Source: Pseudovibrio exalbescens DSM 16456 | GTDB taxonomy: Bacteria; Pseudomonadota; Alphaproteobacteria; Rhizobiales; Stappiaceae | Assembly: GCF_000422785.1 (NCBI RefSeq) | Contig: NZ_AUGS01000010.1 | Location: forward strand, 1-64,000 | DNA length: 64,000 nucleotides | Direction of reading: 5' to 3' | In this document: positions 34,322-42,891 of the stretch, piece by piece | Layout of the letters: each line of letters opens with the position of its first letter | Position numbering within the stretch: the first letter of the stretch is position 1 | Position numbers and translations under genes: made by a program | Notes under the pieces: generated by a model | Databases searched by the model: none | What the model was told of the DNA's origin: nothing | The model's input: only the letters and a program-made list of their open reading frames with translations

Positions 34322-35908
34322 CTAGCTGACCCACCAACGCTCGATGAAGCGCATACCGTCAAGATCCCAGAGCTGCGTGACCTTTTCAGGCATATGAACG
34401 CGCTTGGTCATGGCAGATACGTACTGGCCAAAGGCCGGAATGATTGTCGAGCCTTCATCGGACACGATCTGTTGCATTTCAAAGTACATGTTCCGGCGGG
34501 TTTCGGTGTCGAGTTCCGCTCTTGCCTTGACCAAAAGCTCGTTGAAGCGTTCGTGATTGAAGCGGGACTCGTTCCAGTCTGCGCCAGCGGCGTAGGCTGT
34601 CGTGAACATGAGATCAGCTGTTGGGCGGCCACCCCAATAGGAAGTGCAGAATGGTTTCTTCAGCCAGACATTGGACCAGTAACCGTCGGCAGGTTCGCGC
34701 ACGACCTCAATGTTGATGCCGGCAGCCTTGGCGGTTTCAGAGAACAGCAAGGATGCATCAACGGCACCGCCAAATGCGTTTTCCGCTGTGTGCAGTTTGA
34801 CGTTGAGCGTATCGAGCCCGGCCTGTTTCAGGTGGTACTTGGCTTTTTCCGGATCGAATGCACGGGGGGCCAGTTGATCGTTGTAGAATTGCATGGAGGA
34901 GGCGATGGGCTGGTCATTGCCGACCTTGCCGTAGCCCTTCAAGACCTTGTCGACGAATTCCTGGCGGTTGATTGCATTCTTGAGTGCCAGCCGCACATTG
35001 TTGTCGTCAAACGGAGCTGTGTCCGAATGCATCGGCATGACATAGTGCAGTGTGCCGTCCTGCGTATGCAGCTTCACATTCGGGTTGCGCTTGAGCATGT
35101 GAACGGTTTTGAGGTCCGGCCTATCGATCAGATCTACTTCGCCGGTCAACAGGGCGTTCATACGCGCCGCGGGATCGGCAATGGTCAGGATCTCAACGCG
35201 GTCAATGTGAGCACGGCCCTTTTTCCAGTAGTCGTCGCGGCGCTTGAGCACAGCGCGCACGCCGGCTTCAAACGATTCCACCACATAGCCGCCGGTGCCG
35301 ATCATGGTGTCCGGATCGATCGTGCCATCGGCTTGCGCGGGTCGAATGCCCAGATGGTAATCGTTAAAGATGAGGGGGAAGTCCGCATTGCCCTCTGTCA
35401 GGGTGAAGACAACGGTGTTATCGCCATCAGCCTTGATGTCTTCGATGGACTTCAGCAACGGCTTCGCCGCCGACTTGCTGTTTTCGCCCAAATGGTGCCG
35501 GATGGATGCAATGACGTCAGCGGCAGTGACCTTCTTGCCATCTGAAAAGGTTGCCTCATCGCGCAGCCGGAATGTCCAGGTTTTTGCATCTGCGGATGCT
35601 TCATAGCTTTCCGCCAGATCCGGTTGACCGGATCCATCTGGTGCGAGCTCAACAAGGGTATTGAAGACTGCGTAACCGGTGGCCAGCATAAAGTCGTTGT
35701 TGAACGTTGCAGGATCAAAGGTGTCTGAGGTTGACCCCTGCGTGAAACCGATACGCAAGGTGCCGCCTTTCTGCGGTGCTATTGCGTGAGCTTCGCCAAC
35801 AAGCAGGCTTGCGGAAGAAACAGTTGCGCCCATTGCCAATGCGCCCGCCATGAATGTGCGGCGGCTGATGGTACCGGTCGCAAGATCCTGTTTCAACTTC
35901 TCAATCAT
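34322..35908 (-). CDS. Oligopeptide-type ABC transporter, substrate-binding protein
   Basis: A 528-residue SBP family 5 protein with a twin-arginine-like export signal (ISRRTFMAGALAMG near residue 20), then GGTLRIGFTQGSTSDTFDPATF and the cluster 5 blocks TWTFRLRDEATFSDGKKVTAADV and NNVRLALKNAINRQEFVDKV. Substrate unknown; the family takes peptides, opines and other solutes. The ATG at 35908 has AGGGAGAAAG upstream. It starts 26 bases after the stop of an aldehyde dehydrogenase remnant on the same strand. Confidence 0.9.
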   Translation of the reverse strand: MIEKLKQDLATGTISRRTFMAGALAMGATVSSASLLVGEAHAIAPQKGGTLRIGFTQGSTSDTFDPATFNNDFMLATGYAVFNTLVELAPDGSGQPDLAESYEASADAKTWTFRLRDEATFSDGKKVTAADVIASIRHHLGENSKSAAKPLLKSIEDIKADGDNTVVFTLTEGNADFPLIFNDYHLGIRPAQADGTIDPDTMIGTGGYVVESFEAGVRAVLKRRDDYWKKGRAHIDRVEILTIADPAARMNALLTGEVDLIDRPDLKTVHMLKRNPNVKLHTQDGTLHYVMPMHSDTAPFDDNNVRLALKNAINRQEFVDKVLKGYGKVGNDQPIASSMQFYNDQLAPRAFDPEKAKYHLKQAGLDTLNVKLHTAENAFGGAVDASLLFSETAKAAGINIEVVREPADGYWSNVWLKKPFCTSYWGGRPTADLMFTTAYAAGADWNESRFNHERFNELLVKARAELDTETRRNMYFEMQQIVSDEGSTIIPAFGQYVSAMTKRVHMPEKVTQLWDLDGMRFIERWWVS

Positions 35909-35934
35909 ACTCTTTCTCCCTGTAAAAATGGTGT

Positions 35935-36311
35935 TCAAATACGAAGCGATTTGCTTTTTGTCTTTGTGTACGCGTCCAGTGCCTCCAGTCCTTTTCCGCG
36001 GCCAATGCCGCTGGTCCAGCAGTCATTTACAGTGACCCGACCACAATCAACGGTGTGCGCGATACGCAATTCTCGCCCGTTGTCTTGCGTGTAAATACTG
36101 GCGACGTTTCCGTATTCGGTGTCATTTGCCAAGGATACGGCAGTATCCTCGCAGTCGAATGTCCGAGCCGCCAGAACAGGTCCGAATATTTCTTCTTGCA
36201 CAGCAGGTTCGTGGGCGGGGAGAGCGTCTAAGATTGTTGGTTCGTAGAACCAGCCTTTTCCCGTCTGCGGGTCTGTGGTCTTGCGCCCGCCATTCGAAAT
36301 CTTGCTATGCT
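35935..36311 (-). pseudogene. Aldehyde dehydrogenase, C-terminal remnant
   Basis: About 122 codons of an ALDH C-terminus are readable in one frame: GGRKTTDPQTGKGWFYEPTI, then QEEIFGPVLAARTF, CGRVTVNDCW and a final stop at 35935. The conserved EEIFGPV motif identifies the family. Upstream of about 36311 the frame meets a stop and no ALDH sequence continues, so roughly the first three quarters, with the catalytic Cys and Glu, are missing. It sits upstream of the ABC transporter operon on the same strand, which suggests a deletion or rearrangement that joined this operon to new upstream DNA. Confidence 0.85.
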
Positions 36312-36882
36312 ATTCGTGAGCATTTTGAATATATTTATCAATACGATCCAAATGTAAAGCCGAATTTGCGGTGCCACATCAGGGCTGGCTACAATGTGCC
36401 CCAGCGTCATTCGTCGGACGTCTGCGGGCAACCTGTTCTTGAGTGCGTCATGCACTCAAGTCATTGAAGCGGGTCTGGAAGCGGGTGAGCAGATTTGCCA
36501 GCGTTGGAAAAGAGGCCCTGACGGGCTTTGCGAACGCGTCGATCTGCTTGGCATTTTTGAAGACGGAGGTCGGAGGTTTTTCACCCCGTTCCGTGGTAGC
36601 GCGATTTATGGTGGTCGCTGCCGAATGGGCGATGGAAATATCCGTGCCCATAAACCCGGAGCATGTGATACGGCTCCGGTGGTCTCAATGGGAAAGCGTA
36701 TAGGCGCGGAGGGATTGGGGTTTGGCTAGCCTGGCGAGTCCATCGCAAACGGCTATAGAAACCGTGTGTTCCTCGATGATCAGGGTCTCGGATCTTGCGG
36801 CAAAACCGGCACTTCTGTTTTTTTGACGAGCGTTCGCACTTGCGCCAAACCTTTGGCGTGCGAACGCTCAAACTATCAAATG
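36312..36882. other. Region without a recognisable gene next to the ALDH remnant
   Basis: Short overlapping frames occur on both strands (for example 36394-36729 plus and 36448-36651 minus), but none has a good ribosome site or known motif. The minus-strand peptide has a plausible composition and could be the tail of a decayed gene. Together with the ALDH remnant this looks like a degraded stretch. It presumably also contains the promoter now serving the ABC operon. Confidence 0.5.
36828..36869. repeat. Long hairpin after the EamA transporter gene
   Basis: A 12-bp outer stem (GAGCGTTCGCAC / GTGCGAACGCTC) encloses an inner GCCAAA/TTTGGC stem, 14 bases beyond the transporter stop. Seven T bases precede it on the plus strand, which is the wrong side for terminating the minus-strand gene. 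Probably a 3'-end stabiliser or decayed terminator. Confidence 0.6.
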
Positions 36883-37752
36883 CTAGGCCGGCTTTACGGC
36901 GGCGGCACGGCGTCCGGCAATCTGGCTGATCCATACACTGCCCAGTACGACTGCTGTCCCCATCAACTGGACTGGCGTGAGGGCTTGACCGAGTGCGATC
37001 CAACCCAAAAGAACCGCTGTGAGAGGGCTCAGGAAACCCAAGGTCGATACTGCGGAGGGAGCAAGCAGGCTGATTCCGCGGAACCAGATGAAGTAGGTGG
37101 CGGCGGCACCGATCAGACCGAGGTATGTAATGCCAAGCACGTTACTGGCGCTCAAGGGAGGCAAGGCTGGCTCTAGAAAATAGGCGACAGGTAACAGCAA
37201 CAGGCCTCCTGCCGTCAGTTGCCATGCAGTGAATGTGAGCAGTGAAACTGGCGGTTGCCACTTTCGGCTGAGCACAGTGCCGAATGCCATGGACAAGGCA
37301 CCTGCAACGCCCGCTGCAATGCCAATCGGGTCCAAGGCCGCAGAAGGCCCAAGCAACAGGAGGGCGACACCACCTATACCTGCCAGTGCCGAGACGACGG
37401 ACAGTGCGTGAATTGGAATGTTGAGCAAACACCACGCGATGAAGATGACGAACAGCGGCTGAATGGCGCCTACGGTTGCGGCAACTCCGCCCGGCAAGCG
37501 ATAGGCGGCGATAAACAGCATGACCCAAAAAACCGCGAAGTTCAGCAAACCCAGAAGCAAAATGCGGGGCACCCATTCACACGAGGGCAGCCGACGCACT
37601 ATGAGTAGCAAAAGAAGGCCAGCGGGTAACGCCCGCAAGACGGCCATCGTGATGGGATAACCCTGTGGCAGAAATTCCGTTGTGACGTAGTAGGTGCTAC
37701 CCCAAATTGCGGGCGCAAGAGCCGTCAGAGCGATGTCCGAGAGACGGGCCAT
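36883..37752 (-). CDS. EamA/DMT-family transporter
   Basis: A 289-residue inner-membrane exporter with ten helices in two EamA repeats: APAIWGSTYYVTTEFLPQGYP with RALPAGL in the first, and LGLIGAAATYFIWFRGISLL with LSPLTAVLLGW in the second. Substrate unknown; relatives export amino acids or metabolites. The ATG at 37752 has AAGGAGA upstream. Part of a same-strand group with a DsbA-like gene, wrbA and a LysR regulator. Confidence 0.9.
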   Translation of the reverse strand: MARLSDIALTALAPAIWGSTYYVTTEFLPQGYPITMAVLRALPAGLLLLLIVRRLPSCEWVPRILLLGLLNFAVFWVMLFIAAYRLPGGVAATVGAIQPLFVIFIAWCLLNIPIHALSVVSALAGIGGVALLLLGPSAALDPIGIAAGVAGALSMAFGTVLSRKWQPPVSLLTFTAWQLTAGGLLLLPVAYFLEPALPPLSASNVLGITYLGLIGAAATYFIWFRGISLLAPSAVSTLGFLSPLTAVLLGWIALGQALTPVQLMGTAVVLGSVWISQIAGRRAAAVKPA

Positions 37753-37840
37753 CGGCGTCTCCTTTCTGGTTATTGTTGCCGGTGCCGCCTGCAAAGGTTG
37801 GGGCGGCGGCACCGGTGCCTTGCAGCAAAGGGATGAAAGG

Positions 37841-38485
37841 TTAAAGAGCCAGCCGCATGTTGGCGAAGATCTGCTCTCGCAAACCCTCCAACGGTTGGTT
37901 GATGAGGCGCATGCCGGTTTCACGAAGGACCACGGTTGGGACCGATGTCACGTGGAGTTGACGGGCAAAAGCCTGATCTCTTTGGACCGCTTCAGCGATG
38001 CGGGGACTCAGGATGTCAGTCGCTGTTAGCTCCGGATCAAAGCCCGCTTCTGCCGCCACTTCCACGACTGTATCGAGATCGGCGATGTTGCGGGCCTGCG
38101 TGAGATGTGCTCGCTGCAACGCATCGAACATGACCCAGTGACCATCTTGGCCGGCTTGGCGTTCTGCTGCCTTGCAGGCCCGTGCGGACAGTAGCCCCGA
38201 CGGATACTCAAAGGAGGCATGGCGCATGCCCTCGATATTGAATCTCTCTGGATTGTCGGAGGCTGCCTTGCATGCTTCCCAATGGCCAAGGATTGTCTGC
38301 TTGGCATCGGGCATGGATCCGAATACCGCTATCATTTGATCCCGGTTCTCCTGTAGGACGAACGTGTGATGCACAACCTCCAGACTGAACTCTGTTGCCA
38401 GTTGGCGCAGCCGTGGTGACAGGTTGAAACACCAGCCGCAAACTACGTCATGAAAGAAGTCGAGTGTCAGTGTCGGACGAACCAT
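37841..38485 (-). CDS. DsbA-family (FrnE-like) thiol oxidoreductase, cytoplasmic
   Basis: A 214-residue thioredoxin-fold protein with the active site CGWC (residues 16-19) in FFHDVVCGWCFNLSP and the cis-proline region HVTSVPTVVLRETG. No signal peptide. This is the FrnE/2-hydroxychromene-carboxylate isomerase-like group; the CxxC pair points to thiol-disulphide chemistry. It starts two bases after the wrbA reading frame ends, so it is likely co-transcribed with it. Confidence 0.85.
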   Translation of the reverse strand: MVRPTLTLDFFHDVVCGWCFNLSPRLRQLATEFSLEVVHHTFVLQENRDQMIAVFGSMPDAKQTILGHWEACKAASDNPERFNIEGMRHASFEYPSGLLSARACKAAERQAGQDGHWVMFDALQRAHLTQARNIADLDTVVEVAAEAGFDPELTATDILSPRIAEAVQRDQAFARQLHVTSVPTVVLRETGMRLINQPLEGLREQIFANMRLAL

Positions 38486-38487
38486 GG

Positions 38488-39117
38488 CTATACCAGAGCC
38501 TCGGATGCGGGCAGAGAGGCGGCCGTCAATCGCCGGGCCGTTTCCGCAATATGCTGCCCTTGGAAGTGGGCGCCTGCCAAGTCCGTTTCCGTTGGTTCAA
38601 GTTCACCGTTCGCACCGGCGACCGTGCCAGCCCCATATGGCGAACCACCGATCACCTTGTCACTACGGGTCTGGTCGGAAAAGGTGTAGGGCATTCCGGA
38701 AATCAACATGCCGAAATGGAGCAGGGCGATGTGGAACGACAGAATGACGCTTTCCTGCCCACCGTGTTGGGAGCCGGTAGAGGTGAAAACCCCGCCAACC
38801 TTGCCGACCATTGCATTCCGCGCCCACAGGCCACCGCACTGATCAATAAATTGTTTCATTTGCGCGGCCATGTTGCCGAAGCGTGATGGTGTTCCGAATA
38901 TCACGGCATCATAATTTTCCAGATCCGTTGGGCTGGCCACAGGAACATCGAAATCGACGAAGCCGGCTTTGCTGCGAATGTCAGAGGGCACGGTTTCCGG
39001 TACCTGCTTGAGGTCAACGGTCACACCGGGTACGGACGCGGCACCGTTGGCAACGGCCTGAGCCATCGCGTGAATGTGGCCGTAGCTGGAGTATTAAAGA
39101 ACAAGAACTTTAGTCAT
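38488..39117 (-). pseudogene. wrbA: WrbA-type NAD(P)H:quinone oxidoreductase with in-frame stop at codon 8
   Basis: WrbA is a flavodoxin-like FMN quinone reductase. The frame starts at ATG 39117 as MTKVLVL, meets TAA at 39096-39094, then continues YSSYGHIHAMAQAV as in intact WrbA (VLVLYYSSYGH). The stop stands where a Tyr codon (TAT or TAC) is expected. The rest is intact: FGTPSRFGNMAAQMKQFID, TSTGSQHGGQE, GGSPYGAGT, GQHIAETA. Re-initiation at ATG 39066 would give 192 residues lacking the first beta strand and part of the FMN phosphate loop, so it would probably be inactive. A point mutation, a sequencing error or stop read-through would each explain this. Confidence 0.85.
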
Positions 39118-39223
39118 GGGCACTCTCACTGTGTTGGGGTCGTGGTGTGCCTTGGATATGCCAGCTCCAATCGACGGGATTAACCGCGCTAAACTGAGAT
39201 AACTTTTTACACTGGGTTAAAAA

Positions 39224-40117
39224 TCAGTCTTTCCTGCTCAGTTCGTTCTCCAGAAAGTCAAGAAAGGTGCGTGCCTTGGCATCGGCGCTCAGGCGACTGG
39301 CTGTGACGGCGAAGATACTGCGCGAAGGCAATGAAAACTCAGGCAATACCCGCTCTAGCGCGCCGGTGGCTTCAAGTGGGCCCGAAAGAAAGCCGGGCAA
39401 TGAACCTATGCCTTGGTCTGCCAGCAGCATGTCACGAATGAACAAGCTATTATTGACGCTGACTTCCGGTTCTACAAGCAAGGTTGAGTGGGTGTTGGGG
39501 CCTTCAAGATGCCATGTATGCTGGTGGTCGGCCAGAGAAAAACCCAGTTTGCGATGGGCGGGAAGGTCCTCCGGAGCCTCGGGGCGCCCACGCTCCGCAA
39601 GATATCGGGGTGAAGCAAACAAGGCCTGTCTGGATTGGCCTATTCTGCGGGCCACCAGTGAGGAATCTGGTAGAGTGCGCAGTATTCGAATGGAAATGTC
39701 GAACCCGCCCTCCACCATATCCACGACCCTGTCATCCAGCGAGATGCCGAGATGGACGTCTGGATAGAGTTCACGGAAACTGGGTGTGATGGGCCCCAAC
39801 ACCGCAATGCCGAATGACAGCGGCGCGTTGATGCGCAAAGTGCCTTTCAATTGTTGGGCCCGTGCTTGAATACCCGTCTCCAACGCTTCTACTTCCGAGA
39901 GCAGACGCCGCGCCTCATCGTAGTAGTGAGCGCCGTGTTCCGTCAGCGTCATGCTGCGGGTGGTGCGGGTTAACAGGACACACCCGAGGCTCTCCTCCAG
40001 GAGCTTGGTCTCTCGGCTCAAGATGGCTGGAGACAAACCGAGGTCCTTTGCTGCTTTGGAGAAGCTCTTCAGTTCCACAATGCGGCAGAATGCACGCATG
40101 ACACCAAGTTTATCCAT
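39224..40117 (-). CDS. LysR-family transcriptional regulator
   Basis: A 297-residue regulator with the N-terminal LysR helix-turn-helix (MRAFCRIVELKSFSKAAKDLGLSPAILSRETKLLEESLG, TRTTRSMTLTEHG) and a periplasmic-binding-like effector domain. It resembles the CrgA-like subgroup that often controls quinone reductases and stress genes. It lies 106 bases upstream of wrbA on the same strand and divergent from phaC, so either could be a target. Confidence 0.9.
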   Translation of the reverse strand: MDKLGVMRAFCRIVELKSFSKAAKDLGLSPAILSRETKLLEESLGCVLLTRTTRSMTLTEHGAHYYDEARRLLSEVEALETGIQARAQQLKGTLRINAPLSFGIAVLGPITPSFRELYPDVHLGISLDDRVVDMVEGGFDISIRILRTLPDSSLVARRIGQSRQALFASPRYLAERGRPEAPEDLPAHRKLGFSLADHQHTWHLEGPNTHSTLLVEPEVSVNNSLFIRDMLLADQGIGSLPGFLSGPLEATGALERVLPEFSLPSRSIFAVTASRLSADAKARTFLDFLENELSRKD

Positions 40118-40450
40118 GAACGGAAACAGGTCCTTGTCGTGTGTTTGGCTGGTCCCTGGCTGGTGAACAAGGAACTAGCAACCAGTTTGTTGCGTTTTGT
40201 TTGCCACATCAATCGGGTTGTTGTTTTTGTGCCTGCGTTTATCCGCGTTTCAACTAAATTTTGAAATCCCTTTACGATAGCTAAGCATTTGCCAAGGGCA
40301 CAGACGCAAATTGTGCGCCGCAGCATTTTAGTTGACATGCCCCTGCGGCATTGGATATCCCTAGTAAGGCGTTTCTACTTATGCGTCGCAAATGACGCGA
40401 ACGGGTGCTTGCTGTGGCACCGACGCCGAGACCGAGCGGGAGGGTATCTG
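40118..40450. other. Divergent promoter region between the LysR gene and phaC
   Basis: 333 bases. A candidate phaC promoter is TTGACA (40332-40337) with ATATCC (40355-40360) after 17 bases. No strong palindrome was recognised. The frame of phaC is open upstream to 40289, but no ribosome site supports a longer protein. Confidence 0.45.
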
Positions 40451-42286
40451 ATGCGTCAACTTCGTGAGTTTCCGGGAACTCGAGACAAGGCGGAGGGGCG
40501 TTCTTCAGCCGCATCGTCCGACCCTCGCCGCTCTGCTGAAGAGGCTGAGACACGAACCGAGACTTTTGACAGTGCTGCTGAGATCGTAGATCGCGCCTTC
40601 AAATCTACACTGGCAAAAATGACTAAGGGTTTGTCGCCGGCTGGACTGGCCACAAAGGGGTTTTCCTGGGCGGCGCACTTGGCATTGTCACCGGGAAAGC
40701 AGATGGTCCTCGCCAACAAGGCGCTGGAGAACAACCTGCTTTTATGGTCTCATCTGGGTGAAGCCATGCTCGATGAAAAGGCTGAGCCATTTGCCAAGCC
40801 CACAAACGGCGACCGACGCTTTCAATCAGAGAGCTGGAATAAATGGCCCTACAATTACCTTTATCAGTCGTTTTTGTTGAACCAGGCGTGGTGGCAGGAA
40901 GCCACCACCAATATTGACGGTCTTTCCGAAAAAGATGAGCGTGAAGTGTCGTTCGTTGCTCGGCAATTGCTCGATATTTTCGCTCCGTCCAACGGCGTGA
41001 TGACAAACCCGGAGGTTGTAAATACCGCCGTGCAGGAAGGCGGAATGAACTTTGTGCGCGGTGCTGAAAACTTCATGCAGGATTTTGAACAGTATACATC
41101 CGGCAAGAAGCCCGAAGCGCTGGAACAGTTTTCTCCGGGAAAAACAGTTGCAGTCACTCCCGGCAAGGTGGTTTTCCGCAACCACTTGATCGAACTGATC
41201 CAGTACAGTCCGACAACAGAGACCGTGTATCCCGAGCCTGTCTTCATCGTGCCGGCCTGGATCATGAAGTACTACATCCTCGACTTGTCGGCGAAAAACT
41301 CTCTGGTCAAGTATCTTGTCGATCAGGGGCATACGGTTTTCATGGTGTCGTGGCGCAACCCGACCGAAGAAGATCGTGACCTGGGCATGGAGGATTATCG
41401 CCAACAAGGCATCATGGATGCACTTGATGTCATCAACCGGATCGTGCCCGACGAAAAGATACATGGCGTGGGGTATTGTCTGGGCGGTACCATGCTTTCA
41501 ATTGCGGCAGCGGCGATGGCGCGGGATGGCGATGACCGTTTCGGGTCACTTACCACGTTGGCCGCGCAGTATGATTTCACTGAGGCGGGCGAGTTGATGC
41601 TCTTTATCCGTGACAGTGAAGTGTCTTATCTCACAAACATGATGTGGGAGCAGGGGTATTTGCAAGGCACACAAATGGCAGGTGCCTTCCAGCTGTTGCG
41701 CTCCAATGACTTGATCTGGTCTCGGCTTGTGCGCGAGTACCTGATGGGTGAGCGGCAGGGATACAATGACCTGATGGCGTGGAACGCCGATTTGACCCGT
41801 ATGCCCTATCGCATGCACGCGGAGTACCTGCGCAAGCTGTTCTTGCAAAACGATCTGGCTTCAGGGCGCTACATGGTGGGCGATCGCCCAATCCATATCA
41901 CCGATATTCGTGTGCCGATTTTTGCCGTTGGGACCGAAAAAGACCACGTGGCCCCGTGGCGCTCCGCCTACAAGATAACCTCCCATCCGGCAACAGATGT
42001 CACCTTCCTCCTGACCAGTGGGGGGCACAATGCGGGAATTGTAAGCGAACCGGGCCACCCGCATCGCCACTATCAGGTGCAAACCATCAAATCTGGTGAT
42101 CCTTATGTCGATCCGGATACTTGGCGGGAGAAAGCAGCGCGCAAGGAAGGATCGTGGTGGCCGGAGTGGCATGCATGGCTCGCGGAACGGTCTGGAGAGC
42201 GGCGGGCAGCTGTCGAACCGGGCAACACCAAAGTGGGCCTCAGGCCACTGTGCGATGCACCCGGAACCTACGTTTTCCAAGACTGA
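40451..42286 (+). CDS. phaC: Class I poly(R)-hydroxyalkanoate synthase
   Basis: PhaC polymerises (R)-3-hydroxyacyl-CoA on storage granules. The 611-residue protein has the lipase-like box GYCLGG with the nucleophile Cys343, Asp498 in GTEKDHVAPW and His526 in SGGHNAGIV, which form the catalytic triad. The N-terminal PhaC domain is seen in WNKWPYNYLYQSFLLNQ. The length and single gene fit class I. The ATG at 40451 has GGAGGG upstream; the earlier in-frame start at 40289 has none. No phaA, phaB or phasin gene is adjacent. Confidence 0.95.
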   Translation: MRQLREFPGTRDKAEGRSSAASSDPRRSAEEAETRTETFDSAAEIVDRAFKSTLAKMTKGLSPAGLATKGFSWAAHLALSPGKQMVLANKALENNLLLWSHLGEAMLDEKAEPFAKPTNGDRRFQSESWNKWPYNYLYQSFLLNQAWWQEATTNIDGLSEKDEREVSFVARQLLDIFAPSNGVMTNPEVVNTAVQEGGMNFVRGAENFMQDFEQYTSGKKPEALEQFSPGKTVAVTPGKVVFRNHLIELIQYSPTTETVYPEPVFIVPAWIMKYYILDLSAKNSLVKYLVDQGHTVFMVSWRNPTEEDRDLGMEDYRQQGIMDALDVINRIVPDEKIHGVGYCLGGTMLSIAAAAMARDGDDRFGSLTTLAAQYDFTEAGELMLFIRDSEVSYLTNMMWEQGYLQGTQMAGAFQLLRSNDLIWSRLVREYLMGERQGYNDLMAWNADLTRMPYRMHAEYLRKLFLQNDLASGRYMVGDRPIHITDIRVPIFAVGTEKDHVAPWRSAYKITSHPATDVTFLLTSGGHNAGIVSEPGHPHRHYQVQTIKSGDPYVDPDTWREKAARKEGSWWPEWHAWLAERSGERRAAVEPGNTKVGLRPLCDAPGTYVFQD

Positions 42287-42302
42287 TCATCTGTAATCAG
42301 GA

Positions 42303-42329
42303 GCCGCGGGGCTTATGTCCTGCGGCCTT
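42303..42329. terminator. Hairpin between convergent phaC and marR-type gene
   Basis: An eight-pair stem (GCCGCGGG / CCTGCGGC, one G-U) is followed by CTTTCATTT. It lies between two convergent stop codons and probably ends the phaC message. Confidence 0.55.
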
Positions 42330-42806
42330 TCATTTGGGGATCGTTGCGGTCGTCAGCAGGGTTGAAGCGTCCAGCTTGTGCGCATTCATCATCTCCGCAA
42401 CCTGTTCCAGCGCAGCGCTGATGGCTTCTTGATCATCGGGCGTTTTTTGGGCCAGAGCCTGCTTGAAATCCTCATGTAATAAAGCAGGGGCGCTTTGCAG
42501 GACTGAACCGCCTGCCTCAGTCAATCGTGTGTGAACGATTCGCCGGTCTTTGCCTGAGCGATACCGCTCCACCAACCCTTTTTTTTCCAGCGCATCCAAA
42601 ATCGTCACAATGGTGGCAGACGATAGGTCTGCATGTTTGGCCAAGGCACTCGTGGTTACTTCTCCAAGCTCGTTTATGCCTTGCAAAACAACAATTTGCG
42701 GAATCGTCAGGCCGCTGGCCCGTGCGACTTCGCGTGAGCGCAGATCGATGGCCCGAACAATGCGTCGGATCGATTTAAAGATGCGGGCGGAATGGTCGTT
42801 TTCCAT
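42330..42806 (-). CDS. MarR-family regulator of the NAGGN operon
   Basis: A 158-residue winged-helix protein (LTIPQIVVLQGINELGEVTTSALAKHADLSSATIVTILDALEKKGLVERYRSGKDRRIVHTRLTEAG spans the DNA-binding fold, about residues 32-98). It is divergent from the osmolyte operon, and a palindrome lies in the promoter between them. Such MarR genes are often found beside NAGGN clusters. The start at 42806 (MENDHSARIF) is preferred to 42839. Confidence 0.87.
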   Translation of the reverse strand: MENDHSARIFKSIRRIVRAIDLRSREVARASGLTIPQIVVLQGINELGEVTTSALAKHADLSSATIVTILDALEKKGLVERYRSGKDRRIVHTRLTEAGGSVLQSAPALLHEDFKQALAQKTPDDQEAISAALEQVAEMMNAHKLDASTLLTTATIPK

Positions 42807-42824
42807 GGTTTGAATTCCAATAAT

Positions 42825-42853
42825 TTGACCTCTAATCATTAGGGCTCTATGAA
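42825..42853 (+). promoter_or_regulatory. NAGGN operon promoter with embedded palindrome
   Basis: TTGACC (42825-42830) and TATGAA (42848-42853) are 17 bases apart. The spacer contains CTAATCATTAG (42832-42842), a perfect 5-1-5 palindrome and the likely MarR operator. A repressor bound there would cover the promoter. Confidence 0.6.
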
Positions 42854-42891
42854 AAGGCGGTCAATGTCAATATCTGGAGGTACGGATCGCT

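Noticed and set aside
36448-36651. 67-codon minus-strand frame as a real gene
   Set aside because: Plausible composition but no ribosome site, no known family, and it lies in a region with other signs of decay.
36828-36869. Intrinsic terminator of the EamA transporter gene
   Set aside because: The T-run is on the wrong side of the stem for minus-strand transcription.
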